21,846 bases of DNA from CAYZAK01 sp964476445 (GTDB taxonomy: Bacteria; CG03; SLGR01; JAGXOG01), in the NCBI GenBank assembly GCA_964476445.1, contig CAYZAK010000033.1, forward strand, positions 1 to 21,846, written 5' to 3'. Position numbers and translations under genes: made by a program. Of this stretch, positions 8,029-17,066 are shown in pieces (the stretch's first letter is position 1; the number at the start of each line of letters is the position of its first letter). The notes below the pieces were generated by a model. That model was not told the origin of the DNA, searched no databases, and saw nothing but the letters and a program-made list of their open reading frames with translations.

Positions 8029-8403
8029 CTACTCCACCTGAATTCCGAGAGTTCCTATTTCCTCGGCTGCAGTGGCGTTAATAAAAGAGAGCCCGGTCGA
8101 CAAAGCTTCCAAGGTAACTGTATTCCCGGCATCGTCAACCATTTCAAACGAATCGTCAATATTCCAGCTAATATCCGCTTTAACCTCCCGGTTATTTTCA
8201 TCTACTGTCCGGGCAGTCACTTCAAAAACTTCTCCTTCAAAGACCGAAGAGGGACCGTCTAACTGAACCTGAAATACCGGACCGGATTTAACTATACGGT
8301 TAACCGGAAAAAACATTTTCCGGTACAGCGCCGGATTAGGACCGCACCCGGATATTAACGCAACCACACCTGATAAGGCAACCAAACTTACAATTTTTTT
8401 CAT
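8029..8403 (-). CDS. Small lipoprotein with a BIG2-like Ig fold
   Basis: This 124-aa protein begins with a clear lipoprotein signal peptide: KK, hydrophobic core IVSLVALSGVVALI, and lipobox I-S-G-C with Cys20 as the acylation site. The mature part, from about 45, resembles a bacterial Ig-like (BIG2/invasin-type) domain. It shows the usual alternation: VTARTVDENNREVKADISW, then a central DDAGNTVTLEA turn, and INATAAEEIGTLGIQV at the end. No enzymatic motif is present, so a structural or adhesive envelope role is likely but unproven. The gene has a strong ribosome binding site (AGGAGG) and the best promoter in the window, with a leader of roughly 33 nt. It stands alone between murJ and uvrC. 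I do not recognise a named family. Confidence 0.85.
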   Translation of the reverse strand: MKKIVSLVALSGVVALISGCGPNPALYRKMFFPVNRIVKSGPVFQVQLDGPSSVFEGEVFEVTARTVDENNREVKADISWNIDDSFEMVDDAGNTVTLEALSTGLSFINATAAEEIGTLGIQVE

Positions 8404-8443
8404 TTCTCCTCCTATTACTTTCCTTTGCTTCTATTATTTTTTT

Positions 8444-8472
8444 ATTATATAAGAAAAATAATTGCCGGTCAA
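8444..8472 (-). promoter_or_regulatory. Strong sigma70-type promoter of the lipoprotein gene
   Basis: TTGACC (8467-8472), a 17-nt spacer and a consensus TATAAT (8444-8449) lie upstream of the lipoprotein gene. A leader of roughly 33 nt ends with the AGGAGG ribosome binding site. This is the closest match to the sigma70 consensus in the window and suggests high expression. Confidence 0.7.
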
Positions 8473-8484
8473 ATTATTTTTTAT

Positions 8485-10056
8485 TTACTTGCCCGCTATA
8501 TTTTTTTTAACCTGATTTAATTCCGGAACTTTTATTAAGTAAGAAATTACGGTATATATTACCACCCCGGCAATAATTACCCCGGGTACACGGATAAAAA
8601 CATTCCACTCCCGGGTAATAGAAGATATATAGTATAAAAATATTCCTAAAATAACAGAACAGAAAATATGCTTCAGAACAGACTTTGTAATTATTTTTCC
8701 TCCTATTAATCCGTTTCTTTTTCTAAAGATAAAAACCAAAAGCAAGAAATTTATACCCGAGGAAATAGAAGTAGACAACGCCAGCCCGCCGGCTCCAAAA
8801 AAATCCCTGACCGGACTAATAACTACCACGCTTATATTTAAAATCGCATTTACCAGCATTGAAATAGCAGCTATTACGACTGGCGTTTTAGTATCCTGCT
8901 GGGAATGAAAAGCGCTCACTCCAACTTTTACCCCGGCATAAAATATAAGTCCCAAAGAATAAAAAGCCAGAACCCAGGCCGTAGCCGAAGTATCAAAAGC
9001 CGTAAATTCCCCCCTTTCAAATAGTAATTTTATTATAGGCGAACCAAACATAATATATCCCACAGCAGAAGGAAGCACTAAAAAAGAGATCGCTCGTAGG
9101 GAAAAAGAAAACGTATTTTTAAGTTTTTGGATCTGTTTTCTGGCTGCATTTTCAGACATCATGGGTAATGTTACGGTAGCCAAGGCCGTTCCAAAAAGAG
9201 CCAGAGGCAATTGCATAAGACGATTGCCGTAGTAAAGATGGGTTACACTACCGGGTTGAAGTAAAGTTGCACAGACCGTATCGACTATAGAGTTTACTTG
9301 AAAAACAGCCAGTCCTAACACTGCGGGCAACATCAACCGGGCTATTTTTCTTAACCCGGGGTGTTTTAAATTTACAATAGGAAAAATGGAATGTTTTTTT
9401 ATAATGGGCCATGCCTGAACTATAAACTGGGCAAACCCCCCCACTACCACTCCGATACCCAGAGCCGATACCGGAGGTTCAATATAAGGGGTTAAAAAAA
9501 GTATAAAAACGATTTCTGATATACTTAACATTGAAGGAGCAACCGCCGGTATAAAAAACATTCTCCAGGAATTAAGAATTCCCAGAGCTATGGCTCCCAA
9601 GCCGATCGCCATTAAAAAAGGGAACATTATCCTGGTAAGTAAAACGGTTAACTGTAATTTATCCGGATTATTCGCAAATCCGGGAGCTATCACCGAAACT
9701 ATCTGAGGGGCAAAAATTATCCCTGTAACTGTAAGTAGTATAAACAGTATTCCAAAGGTCCCAAAAACAGTTTTAACCAGTTTGCGGGCTTCTCTATCCG
9801 ATTTTTTAGTAAGATATTCGGTATAAACCGGTATAAAAGAGGTCGATAATGACCCTTCCCCCAGAAGTCTACGCAAAAGATTAGGGATTTTATAGGCCAC
9901 AAAAAAAGCATCCGCCGCCATAGAGGCACCGAAATACTTTGCAATAAGCATATCCCTGATATATCCCAGAATACGGGAAATAATTGTGCCCCCCGTAAAA
10001 GAGGAGGCTTTATTTACCACCGTAAAACTGTTATCCACCGGTTTAGGATCGGGCAT
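8485..10056 (-). CDS. murJ: Lipid II flippase MurJ
   Basis: MurJ moves lipid-linked peptidoglycan precursor (lipid II) across the inner membrane. The 523-aa protein is a polytopic MOP-superfamily exporter, with roughly 14 hydrophobic segments by eye. Conserved elements include SRILGYIRDMLIAKYFG (Arg28, Arg34), PNLLRRLLGEGSLSTSFIPVYTEY (Arg62), and YYGNRLMQLPLALFGTALATVTLP (Arg279). These arginines sit at constant offsets of 9-10 from the functionally important Arg18, Arg24, Arg52 and Arg270 of E. coli MurJ. The start codon lies inside the end of cstA (14-nt overlap), which suggests coupled translation from a cstA-murJ transcript. No convincing ribosome binding site is seen. It ends 12 nt upstream of the -35 box of the lipoprotein gene, and no intrinsic terminator follows it. 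Confidence 0.96.
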   Translation of the reverse strand: MPDPKPVDNSFTVVNKASSFTGGTIISRILGYIRDMLIAKYFGASMAADAFFVAYKIPNLLRRLLGEGSLSTSFIPVYTEYLTKKSDREARKLVKTVFGTFGILFILLTVTGIIFAPQIVSVIAPGFANNPDKLQLTVLLTRIMFPFLMAIGLGAIALGILNSWRMFFIPAVAPSMLSISEIVFILFLTPYIEPPVSALGIGVVVGGFAQFIVQAWPIIKKHSIFPIVNLKHPGLRKIARLMLPAVLGLAVFQVNSIVDTVCATLLQPGSVTHLYYGNRLMQLPLALFGTALATVTLPMMSENAARKQIQKLKNTFSFSLRAISFLVLPSAVGYIMFGSPIIKLLFERGEFTAFDTSATAWVLAFYSLGLIFYAGVKVGVSAFHSQQDTKTPVVIAAISMLVNAILNISVVVISPVRDFFGAGGLALSTSISSGINFLLLVFIFRKRNGLIGGKIITKSVLKHIFCSVILGIFLYYISSITREWNVFIRVPGVIIAGVVIYTVISYLIKVPELNQVKKNIAGK

Positions 10057-11560
10057 AGTTCTTTTTATAGTTATCTAAATAAAATAAAACAGTGATGAAA
10101 AATATATACCCGGCCAGAATCAACAGAACTATATCTATCAGGATCAAAATATAATTTTTCTCCTCTATAAAGCCGATTAACTGCCATATTAACCCCCCGC
10201 TGGAAGTTATAAACATAAATAGAGCCGGTAACACAGTGAATACAGTTCTTTTATTCTTGGATAAAAGATAAGCACTGATAACTAAAAAGGCAAGAGCGGC
10301 CACCAGCTGGTTGGAAGCCCCAAATATGGGCCATATCTTCTCGTAATTTCCCAGCGCCAGATACAGCGAACTTCCAATAATTACAGATGTTGATAAAAAT
10401 ATATTTTTTATATTTAACAGTTCTTCTGTAATATATCTGGTGATTCGGGTGGCTGAATCTAAAGTAGTTATGATAAAAGTATTTAATATAGTAGCCCCAA
10501 ACCCACCCAAAAGAGGTTTAGTTAACTGCCCGAACCCTTCGCTAAAGGTTACTATCCATCCGCTTTCTGTAATCATTGCTCCAAACCCTATCTTTTTTGC
10601 ATGGGCCTCGGAAGATAACTGTTTCAAGGTAGTTCCGGAAGAGACCACCGAATGAAATCCGCTTATTGGTCCGCCGGCAATTATCACAAACATCATAGGC
10701 CATAACTGACCCTGCTGGGTTGAGAACCCTATAAAAGCAGGTGCATTTATTTGGGGTCGGGTTATTAATAGTCCCAAATACCCTCCGAAAAGCCCCAGAA
10801 AAAGCAAAAAAGCGGAAAGGTAGTCCCGGGGCTGCAACAAAATATTTACCGGCAATATCGAAGCGATAAAAGCATATGTCAATAAAATTACTGTCCAGAC
10901 TGTAGCCGGGTTTTCTACCAGAGTAAGGCTCACCGGATGTTTATAACCTAAGATTATCAGCCCGGCCAAAAGTATGAGCCCTATCAAAGTTGATATGAGC
11001 TGATTGAGCCGGATACGGTAAAGAAGCATACCCATTAATAAAGCTACCGGCACTGTTCCCAGCGCAGGAATAACTATTTGAGGTTTTGAAGCCAGGGTCT
11101 CCCCGCCCACTGCGGCAAAAACAGCTATCACCAGTATAAGAGAAACCCATAAAAATACTGAAAATATCATCTGGGCTCGTTTGCCCAAACGGTCTTTACG
11201 TACAAAAGCTACGGACTTTCCTTCGTTTCTCACAGAGATCATAAGAGATGAAAAATTGTGAACAGCACCTATAAATATAGAACCTATTAAAAGCCAGAGC
11301 ACAGCCCCACCCCAACCCCAGTAAAGGCAGGCTATAACCGGACCGAGAATTGGACCGGCCCCGGCTATAGATGCAAAATGATGTCCAAAAAGAACACTCC
11401 AGTGCTTTGCGGGAATATAATCTACTCCGTCCGTACGAAATTTGGCGGGAGTTGGTCTATGACTATTTACGCCCCAGAGTTTTTTAATTACATTTCCGTA
11501 AAATAGATACCCTGCCATTAAAACAGCAATACCAAAAATTGCGACGATAATAGAGTTCAT
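10043..11560 (-). CDS. cstA: CstA-family carbon-starvation peptide/pyruvate transporter
   Basis: CstA proteins are inner-membrane transporters, reported to take up peptides or pyruvate during carbon limitation. The 505-aa protein is hydrophobic throughout and carries the family signatures: DYIPAKHWSVLFGHHFASIA with AGAGPILGP (about 47-75), the GAVHNFSSL segment near 98-106, and SGFHSVVSSGTTLKQL with a following ITESG in the second half. It matches the shorter CstA class rather than the roughly 700-aa E. coli form. The ATG has an AAGGAG ribosome binding site 9 nt upstream. A 15-bp palindrome lies in the leader (11584-11598), and a TATAAT hexamer is present at 11620-11625, without a recognisable -35 box. 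It overlaps murJ, an unexpected partner for a nutrient transporter. The substrate cannot be read from sequence. Confidence 0.93.
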   Translation of the reverse strand: MNSIIVAIFGIAVLMAGYLFYGNVIKKLWGVNSHRPTPAKFRTDGVDYIPAKHWSVLFGHHFASIAGAGPILGPVIACLYWGWGGAVLWLLIGSIFIGAVHNFSSLMISVRNEGKSVAFVRKDRLGKRAQMIFSVFLWVSLILVIAVFAAVGGETLASKPQIVIPALGTVPVALLMGMLLYRIRLNQLISTLIGLILLAGLIILGYKHPVSLTLVENPATVWTVILLTYAFIASILPVNILLQPRDYLSAFLLFLGLFGGYLGLLITRPQINAPAFIGFSTQQGQLWPMMFVIIAGGPISGFHSVVSSGTTLKQLSSEAHAKKIGFGAMITESGWIVTFSEGFGQLTKPLLGGFGATILNTFIITTLDSATRITRYITEELLNIKNIFLSTSVIIGSSLYLALGNYEKIWPIFGASNQLVAALAFLVISAYLLSKNKRTVFTVLPALFMFITSSGGLIWQLIGFIEEKNYILILIDIVLLILAGYIFFITVLFYLDNYKKNYARS

Positions 11561-11583
11561 CTAATAATTCTCCTTATTCCGGA

Positions 11584-11598
11584 TAATTTCAGAAATTA
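11584..11598. promoter_or_regulatory. 15-bp palindrome upstream of cstA (possible operator)
   Basis: TAATTTCAGAAATTA is a perfect palindrome around a central A, 23 bp upstream of the cstA start and close to the ribosome binding site. It could bind a dimeric regulator. It is AT-rich and the spacing would also allow a chance origin. Confidence 0.25.
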
Positions 11599-11629
11599 CT
11601 TGCCATATAACAAATATAGATTATATACT

Positions 11630-14415
11630 TTACCAGGTAACGTGCCCGGAAGAAAAGGTTACATATGTTTTCCAGCTTCCCCCGGAATACGGCCGGGCGT
11701 AATCCACATTTATATAAATAGGTGCCTGCTGTAGAAGAAATAAATTTAATTTTATTCCCAAACCAAAAGAATTTCCCCATTCATCCGGGGAAGAAGGAAA
11801 AAAGGAATCATTCCAGCAGCTTCCGGCATCCGTAAAAGCTTTTACAGATAAACTATAAATATTAATATCCGGCCACATAAAATAAAAATGCCAGTTTAGG
11901 TCCGGAAAAAGCATATATCTAAGTTCAGCAGAGACCGAACTCCGGTTTTTTCCCCTAAAAGATTCTTTTGCATATCCGCGCAGTTCGGTTCCCGTCCCGG
12001 CCAATCTAAAATCTCCGCCATCCGGGCCCGTCCGTCGGGAATAATTGAATCTTGAAGCCAGTACCAACCGGTGGCTTAAGGGATAATATTTTCTTATATT
12101 GGCCATGTATGTATTATATCTGAGGTCGTTTTTTAACAATCTTGGTGAAGTAAATACTGAAAACTCCGTAATACTGCCCCGGAAAGCAGTAAACGGTTCT
12201 AAAAAAACAGTATTGCGGATAATGCCCGCCCCCAAACCCGTATCGGTGTAATTTAAAATTTTTTCTCCGGTAGTATCATTCTGTATATTTCTATCTATAA
12301 CTCTTACCCAATTAGATACTCTTAAATTTGAACTTAACGGGTACGAATAACCTACAGTACCTCTGTTTCGACGATCACTCTCAATTTCCGTTTCTCCGTC
12401 CTCATTTTTTAGCGCGTATGTTTGCCGGTCAAAAATACCGGAGACAAATATATCCGGTCTCCATTTCTTTAGAATATATTGACCGCTTATTTCATATACA
12501 TCCGTCCAGGCCCAACCGTAAAAATCAAGGGTATGATGCCCCAATATATCTGAACCCCGGTAATACCCCCCTCCCAGAAAACCTATCTCCGTAGAATAAA
12601 GAAAACTGGGTAAAAAAAGATCGGTGGAAAAATTAAATTCAGGATCACTAAACCGGGCATTTTCTAATTCAAAATCGCCTTTCGCTTCCAGGGAGCCGTA
12701 ATGCCTTCTTTTTAATTCGGGTAATATTTCATTTTCCGGAAAAGAGGAAATCTGTATTTTGTAGCTACCGTCAAAATAACTGGAAAATATAATTGTATTT
12801 GAATTAAAAAGGTTAGGATAAAATAGACCGCCGGTAACATTACTCAATGCTGTTTTCAAAGATTTACTGCTGTCGTATTCATATATATTGAAAACATCAT
12901 TCTTATCGGAAGAAAAATATATTTTATCTTCCGGGCCCTCAATCGGATGGATCTCATTGGCCGGGGTATCAGTAATCCACTTACTTACCCCGTTTTCAAG
13001 ATAGATTTCTCTTAGATCCGTACTGTAATTTCTTTCAGTAGAAACCAGTATTTCCCGATCGGAATTTTTAAACACCGGGCCGTAATCAATATACTTATCG
13101 TTTGTAATCTGCTTAAGCTGCCGGGTATTAATATTATATACATAAATATCTCTTTTGAAATTTTTAAAACCAGAAAATACAATTTTATCCCCTTGTTCAT
13201 TTAAAGATGGCGACCGCAATTCAGATAAGTTTTTAAAATCTATTTTTTCAATGCTGTTATTTCCCGGCCGGTATAAATAAAGATAACTCCGGTTGTTCTT
13301 ATTTGCACAAAAAGTCAGTATATTAGAATTAGAGTTATAATCAATTATTCGGTCATATCTTCTGCCTGTAACTAAACTGTCGACTTCGGACCCGAAAAAA
13401 TTTTTAATAACCCGTTTTTTTTCTCCTTCCGGTTTATATTTATATATTTCATAAGGTCCCCACTTATCACTTACGTAATACAAACCCCTTCCGGATGAAA
13501 CGGGATTGAGTACAGCGTACTTACCTTCGTTTAACCGGGTAGTATAAATATCCTCCCCTTTTTCTTTACCTTTTACAAATTCTTTTACCCGGGTTTCCAG
13601 ATCATCTTGCCATTTAAGATTAAAATCTCTTAAAGAAGCAAAACTTTCCACCGCTTCTTCAAAGGCCACCATAGGGTCGATATTATTTCTAAAAGAACGG
13701 AGCAACTTAAAATTAATCTCCGGGCCCTCTTCTTCAACCAGGTAGTCAATTGCCGAATGGCCCTGCTTGTAGCCCAGATATACATCTTTATAAATAGCGT
13801 TAAAATTGTGTAACTCTCTAAAATTGTATAAATTATCGTATAAAACAGCGTCTCTTAATACCATTTTATCATAAGCCGACCAGTTTCGGTCTAAAATCTC
13901 ATGGGAAACATGTTCGGCCTGCCCCTCCATTATCCACAAAGGCACTAAACCGGTTAGCCCTTTTATCAACTTTGCAGATCGCCAGAACCCCCCGTAGAGT
14001 AATTCAAACTGGGCAATATGAGTATACTCGTGAGCCATAAGGTGTTCCATGTCATAATTGGAATTACGGTTGGGTATAACTAATCTGGATTTATAAAGTT
14101 CCGAAAAGCCTTCTGTTCCTTCACCGACCGGCGCTATTCTATTCTGCTTAAAATCATTATGGGTATGGTAAATAAATACCGGCGTTTTTCTATCAAATAC
14201 GGTATTTAGTTTTAACGATACATGAGTATGAGTATACTCCAGTTTTTCTAACAGGTGGGATATCTCAAATTTATCTTCCCGGTCGGGATAATAATATACT
14301 TTAAAATTATCAGTTTCGGCTATTTGCCAGTTAAAATTTGTTTTTCGAACCTGAAAGGCATCCAAGTTCTGAAACTGTAGAACAAAAAAAAAACAAAAAA
14401 GATTAATTTACGCAT
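11630..14415 (-). CDS. Exported HExxH metallopeptidase-propeller-barrel protein; signal peptide in another frame
   Basis: The intact frame covers 911 codons (TTG at 14365 to 11630). Residues 1-160 resemble the peptidase MA (gluzincin) fold: HEYTH at 112-116 supplies two zinc ligands and the catalytic Glu113, and WIMEGQAEH gives the likely third ligand Glu147. Residues of about 265-555 hold repeated TolB/PD40-type propeller units (DKIVFSGFKNFKRDIYVYN, DKIYFSSDKNDVFNIYEYD). The last third, about 585-911, resembles an Omp85/surface-antigen barrel (GTGTELRGYAKESFRGKN, FTDAGSCW, GLGIKLNL) and ends in Trp, as outer-membrane proteins do. An export signal is needed, but the TTG start gives none. ATG 14415, 23 nt after rpsA, opens a hydrophobic leader (MRKLIFFVFF) that falls out of frame at a run of ten T. 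One extra T would give a 22-residue signal peptide joined to the main frame. The substrate is unknown. Confidence 0.82.
14384..14393 (-). repeat. Ten-base homopolymer (T10 on coding strand) in signal-peptide region
   Basis: The coding strand has T6-G-T10 at 14384-14400, immediately after ATG 14415. With T10 the leader peptide runs out of frame into a stop. With T11 or T8 it joins the peptidase-barrel frame. It is either a slippage-prone switch or a sequencing or assembly length error. Confidence 0.8.
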
Positions 14416-14422
14416 TTTAGAT

Positions 14423-14452
14423 ATTTTAGATAATACTACTAACTGTCGTCAT
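14423..14452 (-). promoter_or_regulatory. Weak promoter candidate before the metallopeptidase-barrel gene
   Basis: ATGACG (14447-14452), an 18-nt spacer and TAAAAT (14423-14428) end 7 nt before ATG 14415. The -35 box lies inside the rpsA coding end and matches only 4 of 6. Read-through from ispH-rpsA is an equally good explanation. Confidence 0.22.
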
Positions 14453-16115
14453 CCATTATGCCGCTTAATTTATCTCCCAAAACATCTCTTAACTTAGCGC
14501 CTGAACTCCCAGGAGAATCTATATACTTTTCCATCTCTTTCTGCTCTTTATCAATTATTAATTTTTTAATGCTGACTTCCAGCCTATCTCTTTTAGGGTT
14601 ACATTTTATTACTTTACAGGCATCTATTGTATTTCCCTCTTCCAGATGGTCCCGTAAATCTTCAATTCTTTTTTTGGAATAATTGGATATATGTAAATAA
14701 GCTTCCAGACCGTTGTCCAACTCTACGTAGGCTCCAGATCTCTGAACCCGTTTAATATCACAATCTTTCACTACCGATCCCTTGGGATAATCGTTGTAAG
14801 GATTATCTTCTAATTGTTTTAAACCAAGAGAAATTTTCTGTTTATCTATATCTATTCCCAGAATTTTAACCTCAACTTTATCTCCCACTTCTACTACTTC
14901 AGAAGGATGCCCGATATTTTCGCTCCAGGACATATCAGAGATGTGAATCAAACCTTCCACCCCTTCCTTTAACATCATAAAGGCTCCAAAATTGGTAAGA
15001 TGGGTTATTTCTCCCTCAATAACATTTCCCACATTATATTTTTCATCGACTTCTTCCCAAGGGTTAGGTTTAGCCTGTTTGATACTGAGTGCTATCCTTT
15101 TACTTTCCGGTTCCACAGAGAGGATCTTAACTTTTACTTCATCACCTTTAGCAAGTTTATCTCCGGCGTGATTTACTTTGTCGGTCCAGGAAATTTCTTC
15201 TATACGAACCAGACCTTCCACCCCTTCTTCAAGTTTTACAAAAGCTCCATAACTGGTAACTCCGGTGACGGTTCCTTTTACTACCTGGCCGGCCTCATAT
15301 TTCTCTTCTATATTTTCCCACGGATGGGGCTTAGTTTCTTTTAAACTCAATGCAATACGGTTGGATTTGGGATCAAAACTTTTCACTTTAACTTCCACTT
15401 CTTCACCTTTTCCCAAAACATCTTCAACTTTATCGACATGTCCCCAGGAAAGTTCACTTATATGTAGAAGTCCGTCAATTCCGCCCAGATTTATAAAGGC
15501 TCCAAAACTTTTTATGCCTGAAACGGTACCTTTAATTAATTTTCCGGGATACAGTTGTTCAAATAATTCTTCTCTTTTTCTTCTTACATCTTCTTCAACC
15601 GCTTTTTTCCAGGAAACTATGATATTTTTCTGACGTTTATTAAATTCTATTATTTTACATGGTACAGTTTTTTCCACTACCGAATCCAGATTTTTAACCA
15701 TAGGATAACCGGCCAGTGAGGCGGGCATAAATGCTTTTACTCCGTTTAAAAGATCTACAATTAACCCCCCTTTAACTCTTTTTTCTATATAGGCGTCTAT
15801 AACAAGGTCATCTTCATACACATTTTCAAGTTCGTTAAACTTTTTCTCTAATTTAGCTTTGGAATGGGACAGTTTTATAAGTTCTTCGTAATGTCGTCTT
15901 ATATTTACAATATATACTTCAACTTCATCTCCAATTTTTACTTCTTCGTCAAATTCGGCCAGATTTACAATACCTTCCTGTTTGTGACCAATATCAACTA
16001 ATACCTCGCCTTCCTTTTCATCTACATCAAGAACTGTTCCCTTAACAATGTTGTCAGTCTGTACTTTTTCTACCTGTTTAACAACATCTTCCATACTAAT
16101 TTTTTCTTCTACCAT
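14439..16115 (-). CDS. rpsA: Ribosomal protein S1 with six S1 domains
   Basis: S1 binds mRNA on the 30S subunit and helps initiation, especially on messages with weak or structured ribosome binding sites. The 558-aa length and six OB-fold S1 repeats match the long diderm form. Repeats lie at about 20-85, 103-170, 191-260, 277-347, 362-433 and 447-518. Repeats 3-5 are the most canonical, each with the pattern KGTV-x-G-(6)-GAF-(8)-GL-x-x-ISE/D and a closing RIALSLK-type strand. Repeats 1, 2 and 6 are divergent, as in the E. coli protein. The start has an AGAGG ribosome binding site within the last codons of ispH, which ends 3 nt earlier. In some lineages IspH and S1 are fused; here they are separate. 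It is followed after 23 nt by the metallopeptidase-barrel gene. Confidence 0.96.
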   Translation of the reverse strand: MVEEKISMEDVVKQVEKVQTDNIVKGTVLDVDEKEGEVLVDIGHKQEGIVNLAEFDEEVKIGDEVEVYIVNIRRHYEELIKLSHSKAKLEKKFNELENVYEDDLVIDAYIEKRVKGGLIVDLLNGVKAFMPASLAGYPMVKNLDSVVEKTVPCKIIEFNKRQKNIIVSWKKAVEEDVRRKREELFEQLYPGKLIKGTVSGIKSFGAFINLGGIDGLLHISELSWGHVDKVEDVLGKGEEVEVKVKSFDPKSNRIALSLKETKPHPWENIEEKYEAGQVVKGTVTGVTSYGAFVKLEEGVEGLVRIEEISWTDKVNHAGDKLAKGDEVKVKILSVEPESKRIALSIKQAKPNPWEEVDEKYNVGNVIEGEITHLTNFGAFMMLKEGVEGLIHISDMSWSENIGHPSEVVEVGDKVEVKILGIDIDKQKISLGLKQLEDNPYNDYPKGSVVKDCDIKRVQRSGAYVELDNGLEAYLHISNYSKKRIEDLRDHLEEGNTIDACKVIKCNPKRDRLEVSIKKLIIDKEQKEMEKYIDSPGSSGAKLRDVLGDKLSGIMDDDS

Positions 16116-16118
16116 ACT

Positions 16119-16994
16119 TTACCTCTTTTTATTTTGCACGGATTGTATCCGTTTTGTTACCTTTTGTATTTCCTTTACTATTTTTTTCACCATAATTAAC
16201 GGAGTGGATGCTCCGGTAATTATTCCCACTTGGGATTTATTGATAAACCAGTTCTTATCAATATCCTCAGGCACTTCCACATGGTGGGTTTTAACTCTTT
16301 CTTTGCCTATTTCATGCAATCTTTTTGTATTAGAACTATTTTTCCCCCCTATTACTATTAAAACATCTACCTCCAGGGCCAATTTTTTAAGTTCCCTTTG
16401 ACGGATAAGAGTCTCCCGGCAAATTGTATTTTGTATTTCCAGCGACTCTTTAGCTTTTCTAAGAAGAATATCCGCAATTTCAAAGAATTTTTTCTTTTTA
16501 AAAGTAGTCTGGGCCAGTAACCCGCCGGTCTTAAAAACTTTAACTTCCCGGGCTTTTTCAGGAGCAGTAATAACTGTACTCTTTCTTTTAGCTCGGGATA
16601 GAATTCCCTTAACTTCCGGGTGAGACTTTATCCCAGCTATAAATACTCTATCAACTTTATTTTTAAATTCTCCACTTATCCGGTGAGCCCTTTTCACATT
16701 CGGGCAGGTCGCATCATTTATATTTAAATCCCGGTTATAGAGTTCTTTTTCCTTTTCTAAAGAAATTCCGTGACTTCGTATTAAAACAGTACTCTGCCCG
16801 GTAATATTTTTTAGATTATCTATTGGTATTATATTATTTTTTTTTAAATTTTCAACAACCTGGGGATTATGGATAATAGGACCTAAGGTATAAACAGGGT
16901 GTTTACCTTTTTGGGCTTCAGCCATTTTTATTGCTCTTCTTACCCCGGAACAAAATCCACAGGAACTGCTTTTTAGTATTTTTATTTCACCCAT
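16119..16994 (-). CDS. ispH: 4-hydroxy-3-methylbut-2-enyl diphosphate reductase
   Basis: IspH (LytB) is the last enzyme of the MEP isoprenoid pathway. It uses a [4Fe-4S] cluster to convert HMBPP to IPP and DMAPP. The 291-aa protein has the three cluster cysteines at Cys15 (CGFCSGVRRAI), Cys97 (DATCPNVKRAH) and Cys192 (TICRETLIRQ). Other active-site residues are His42 (IIHNPQVVENL), His75 (IRSHGI), His125 and Glu127 (IKSHPEVKG), the AQTTF segment at 161-165, and IVIGGKNSSNTKRLHEI near 213-229. The C-terminal VGIITGASTP is also typical. No Shine-Dalgarno is seen; a promoter with TATAAT ends 8 nt before the ATG. Isoprenoids supply the undecaprenyl carrier used in cell-wall synthesis, which links it to murJ nearby. 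It carries an A9 run (codons near 51-54), so long homopolymers occur even in core genes here. Confidence 0.96.
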   Translation of the reverse strand: MGEIKILKSSSCGFCSGVRRAIKMAEAQKGKHPVYTLGPIIHNPQVVENLKKNNIIPIDNLKNITGQSTVLIRSHGISLEKEKELYNRDLNINDATCPNVKRAHRISGEFKNKVDRVFIAGIKSHPEVKGILSRAKRKSTVITAPEKAREVKVFKTGGLLAQTTFKKKKFFEIADILLRKAKESLEIQNTICRETLIRQRELKKLALEVDVLIVIGGKNSSNTKRLHEIGKERVKTHHVEVPEDIDKNWFINKSQVGIITGASTPLIMVKKIVKEIQKVTKRIQSVQNKKR

Positions 16995-17002
16995 GTCATA
17001 GA

Positions 17003-17030
17003 ATTATACTAATTTATTGTATATACGCAA
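17003..17030 (-). promoter_or_regulatory. Predicted promoter of ispH-rpsA
   Basis: TTGCGT (17025-17030), a 16-nt spacer and a consensus TATAAT (17003-17008) lie in the 72-nt gap after the BatA-like gene. Only 8 nt separate the -10 box from the ispH ATG, so the mRNA would have essentially no leader. Confidence 0.5.
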
Positions 17031-17066
17031 CTTTAAATTTTATAACTATAGGTAAATTTTTTTAAA

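Noticed and set aside
9717..9944. Alternative minus-strand frame inside murJ
   Set aside because: It overlaps conserved MurJ sequence in another frame and shows no recognisable protein features.
11589..11780. 63-codon minus-strand frame across the end of the peptidase-barrel gene
   Set aside because: It is out of frame with the barrel, whose last strand and terminal Trp are convincing. There is no ribosome binding site and no motif.
14363..14365. TTG as the true start of the peptidase-barrel gene
   Set aside because: It has no ribosome binding site and would yield an outer-membrane barrel protein without a signal peptide. ATG 14415 with a shifted homopolymer explains the export signal better.
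15000..15633. Plus-strand frames of 114-122 codons opposite rpsA
   Set aside because: They are antisense to repeated S1 domains. Their similarity to each other only reflects the S1 repeats.
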